Below the pieces are notes generated by a model. It made no database searches. It saw nothing but the letters and a program-made list of their open reading frames with translations, and had not been told where the DNA came from. This document shows, in pieces, positions 60,844-64,000 of a stretch of DNA of 64,000 nucleotides. The translations under genes and the position numbers were made by a program. Every line of letters begins with the position of its first letter. The stretch's first letter is position 1. Location: contig CM019214.1 of NCBI GenBank assembly GCA_009741485.1, positions 6,736,419-6,800,418 on the forward strand, written 5' to 3'. This stretch comes from Malurus cyaneus samueli. Lineage: Eukaryota > Chordata > Aves > Passeriformes > Maluridae.

Positions 60844-61233
60844 TAAGATTCATATTATTATAGTGCAGAATGGTAGGGGGTATGGTCATCTTTGACCCCC
60901 AGCAACCCCACAGCAAAAAGGTGCTCTGAGACACTGAGCAAGGTAGGCAAATGTTTTAGTTTCCTTTGTCTCCAGGACAGCTATACCAAAAGTCCACTGG
61001 AACACTTTTTGGTCTCTAAAACACCTTCTCCTGAGTCAGTCTATGCCAGGGACTCATGGAACCTCTGGGCCAGTAACAACAGGGTCCTTGTGCCACTCAT
61101 TGCCCCTCAGGGCCCATGTTGGCCTCCAACTGAGTTAGTTCTTGGGATTCCCTTGTCCCTGCAGAAATTGAGATGTGCTTATTTAGGGAATAAATAGAGA
61201 AATGCTTTAAATAGGGAAGTCCTTATTTATTTT
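60844..61233. other. Unassigned noncoding DNA
   Basis: Moderately GC-rich sequence between an LTR and a CR1 tail. Its composition suggests another old repeat, but I could not assign it. Confidence 0.35.
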
Positions 61234-61419
61234 CAGGCACTGAAACAAGCTGGTCAGAGAAGCTGTGGAAGCTCCCTCCCTGTAAATGTCCAAGGGAAGG
61301 CTGGACAGGTCTTTGAGTAATCCTATCTAGTGAAAAGTACCCCTGCCTATGGTAATGGGGTTGGAATTAGATGATGTTTAAGTTAACTTTTAACCCAAAT
61401 CATTATACAATTGTATGAT
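61234..61419 (+). mobile_element. CR1 LINE 3' tail, diverged
   Basis: A plus-strand CR1 tail with CAGGCACTG, CAGAGAAGCTGTGGAAGC, AGGCTGGACAGG, CCCTGCCTATGG and GGTTGGAATTAGATGATG. It ends near a degenerate octamer (TTGTATGAT). It is more diverged than the 58715-58929 tail, hence probably older. Confidence 0.82.
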
Positions 61420-61745
61420 CCTCTTTTATACAGATTTTCTATCTGTCCTCCTTCCCATTTTTCATTAATCCACTGCACATTTGCAAGAACAGCTTGCATT
61501 TGTTTCTCGGAGCGCGTAATCTGCAGCACATGACTTGATTTAGTGGGGGGGAAAATATTGGAGGGAGAAAATAAGTTTAAGTGAATTTGGTTGGGCTCTG
61601 AAGCTGCTTCCATTTTGAATTGTCTGCTTGGCCAACTCACATAGTGCACTGCTGACTGAGAGGTGAATTTCTGCATTTTTAATTCTGTTTTGAACTTCTG
61701 ATTGACCAAATGCTCTGACAAGTGCCTAGATCACTATATACCTCT
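61420..61745. promoter_or_regulatory. Candidate conserved noncoding element
   Basis: Non-repetitive mixed sequence (GAGCGCGTAATCTGCAGC, GCTTCCATTTTGAATTG, GAACTTCTGATTGACC) directly follows the CR1 tail. A 112-codon minus-strand open frame spans it, but its residues are not recognisable and no splice sites fit. This is low-confidence pattern recognition. Confidence 0.2.
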
Positions 61746-64000
61746 TACACATCTTACTTGTTCAATTAATAAGTTATTAGTACTGCACAGATAAGTAGGG
61801 CATTCAATATTAATCAATTAAAGAAAAAGCAGCAAGGCCTTTGTATTTCTCTCTAAGGAGGAACAAGGGATAAGGAATTATTTTGTCTATGACATGAATA
61901 CCGTTCTGCTTTTTGAGTTTGCCACTAAAAATACTCTAAATTTGAAGGATGGCATTGTATTGAATCAGACAATGTGGTCCATAGAGATATGGTGTTCTCA
62001 TTAAAAAAAAGTTAATAAAAATACCATTATTTTCTGTATTACCAGCAGAGTAAGGTATGCATTTTTAGCCAAGTCCACAACAGGCGCTAAAGACGTTTTC
62101 TGTAAAAAAAAAATTCTACAATGTATCATAATATTCTAGAAACATATGAATAGGTATTTTATCACATTTTCCTGAAATATATCATTTGCTTTTGCAGAGA
62201 ATTAAAACCCTTAATATTTTTATCTCACTATATGATAAAGATTAAAAAGCAGGGATATTTTGTGAGATACCACATTTCATTTGGATTCCCAAACCAACAT
62301 ACTCACTGAGCTATACAGAACAGTATCTTATTTTCCTTAGTGATTGGCACACACAGTATTTTCAGAATACTTGTTGGAATGGAAGTTATTTATCTGTTGG
62401 AAACACTGATTGTCTTTTTTATTTTCAAGAAATAGAATATGAATAATTGGAATATTACATCAGAATCCAAGAAGATTTGGAGAAGGATTGATTTTTTTTT
62501 TTAATTAACTTCTTGAATAGACAACACATAAAATTGGATAGAAAAAAAAAGGAAACATTAAATAGAATCTAACACAGTCTTTGCTCCACAAAACTTCTAA
62601 TTGCATCTTGTACTTTAATTATGGCATATGTCTGGATTTTTGTTTAGCCTTCTGTCTTTGGAAAGCTTCAATAGTGCTTTAAAACAAACATACTAAATAC
62701 CCCACTGAGATAATGAGATGAATCATGGTGATAAACAGAAACTTCTGTTTCTTAGTCAAAGTCTTGGATAGTAAATATTATAAATATATGTTGTGTTGTG
62801 TCATAAGTGAAGGTAATTTTATGACTTTATGAAGTAAAATGACACATGCAGATAATCAATATGCACTGCACTTGTGGACATCCTTATTGTCCTGTGTGCA
62901 TTCATTTGGTTTCATTTTAAAAATAACAACACAGGTTTTATGCACATTTAGGAAGTAGTTGCTCATTTGGAAAGATCTACTTATGACTGAAATTGCTCAG
63001 GCAAAGCCAAAGTTTCAATAAGGAAAAACATGGGAAGTCAGAAATGATAAGCAATGAGTTGTGGCTTTTCTTGACAATTTATGCTCAGCAGAGCTACATG
63101 GATAAGAATCCCTGAGCTCAAATCTTGCGGTCTGCCTCAGAAAGTCTGGCAGCTGTTATGAATGGATTTGCAATTTTGGCCAAAAATTTCCCTAACAGAA
63201 CGATTTTCTTCTGATTCACAGCAGCAACATTTTAAATATTTTCAAATGGAAGTTTCAAAACATTTAATTCCAGAAAGTGTCAAAATGTTTTATTTCAACA
63301 TTTTCACTCTGAAAATTGAATATTGCAGTAGGATTTGGAGGACTTTTTACCCTTCTTTCTTTCTTTTTTTTCCTTTTTTTGATGTCATGGAAGATTCCAA
63401 GATTTTGACTTTCATCTGGCATCCAGAAATTAAAGGCTGAAATCTTGGCTAGGGCTCCTGAATTTCAACTACATCTAGCTGCAAATGAGATTTTGAGTGT
63501 TGTTTTCTACTGGTACAGCCAAATAATGGAAATCAACAGAGAGAACTAATTAAAGAGGCTTAGGTGGGCATCTTTGAGTTTTTAAGAGAACTGATACTGA
63601 AACTGCTGCATATTAGCAGGTAGAACGTACTATTAGAATACCAAAATTAATTCAGAATCTAAGTTTCCATTCTTAAAATATGTTCCTGGTAGCTCAATTA
63701 TGTTTCAAAACAATGTTTCAAAACTGATAGCATGATTCCACAATCAAACCAAGTAAAAATTTGGGAGGGGGTTCTCATTTTTGTAAGGTTAATGAGTTTT
63801 TTAATTTCAAGATTTTAAAAACTAGGCTCACGACTTTAAGGGAATGACTCATGATTTCTGAATTACTTGAGTCAGATATTATCAGAATTTCTAGACAGAT
63901 AATTGCCTCAGTACTGCTACTGAAAAAAAGGTTGAGTGAAACTTTCTACTTTTCATTTTTCTTATATTACTTACTCACTTATATACAAACTGTAGAGAAT
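61746..64000. other. Unique AT-rich noncoding DNA
   Basis: No gene or known repeat was recognised up to the window end; short A- and T-runs only. Confidence 0.5.

Overview
The window looks like bird nuclear DNA, most likely from a songbird. It is AT-rich and carries no gene dense in coding sequence. Its recognisable repeats are CR1 LINE fragments and endogenous-retrovirus LTRs. One LTR family (60305-60843, with end fragments at 28064-28174 and 45395-45500) matches my recollection of an abundant avian ERVL-type LTR. I see no complete protein-coding gene, tRNA, rRNA or CRISPR array. The window is intergenic DNA or the interior of very large introns. All family names come from recognising sequence patterns, not from a database search.

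Layout: 178-672 is an old plus-strand CR1 reverse-transcriptase remnant. 673-11582 is mostly unique AT-rich DNA with a possible MIR-type SINE relict (7021-7123), a conserved-element candidate (4531-4830) and a short palindrome (5812-5829). 11583-13620 holds an LTR-like element followed by a minus-strand CR1 with an internal deletion. 17317-17960 and 59331-59969 are two solo LTRs of one family, each with its own perfect 5-bp target duplication. 22130-22540 and 57043-57371 are two copies of a second, plus-strand LTR family with 6-bp target duplications; the second sits inside a CR1. 49838-50550 is a third LTR family with a 5-bp target duplication. 60305-60843 is the ERVL-type LTR.

The space between the repeats is mostly unique AT-rich DNA. 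It contains a 340-bp TAGA/TAATAGA microsatellite (37081-37420), a pyrimidine tract (27641-27771), homopolymers, short tandem duplications and a few stretches that look like conserved noncoding elements. Three weak coding-like signals deserve a search: a minus-strand open region at 24486-25107, an exon-like minus-strand segment at 27053-27226, and a plus-strand segment ending in AATAAA plus an A-tract (16156-16488).

Assembly quality matters here. At three places a single N separates two perfect direct copies (95, 55 and 334 bp), which is the signature of unmerged overlapping contig ends. Two further gaps are runs of ten N. Any biological reading of those duplications should wait for read-level checks. 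I found no convincing new biological system; the most informative structures are the datable nested and solo retroelements and the unexplained open region at 24.5-25.1 kb.
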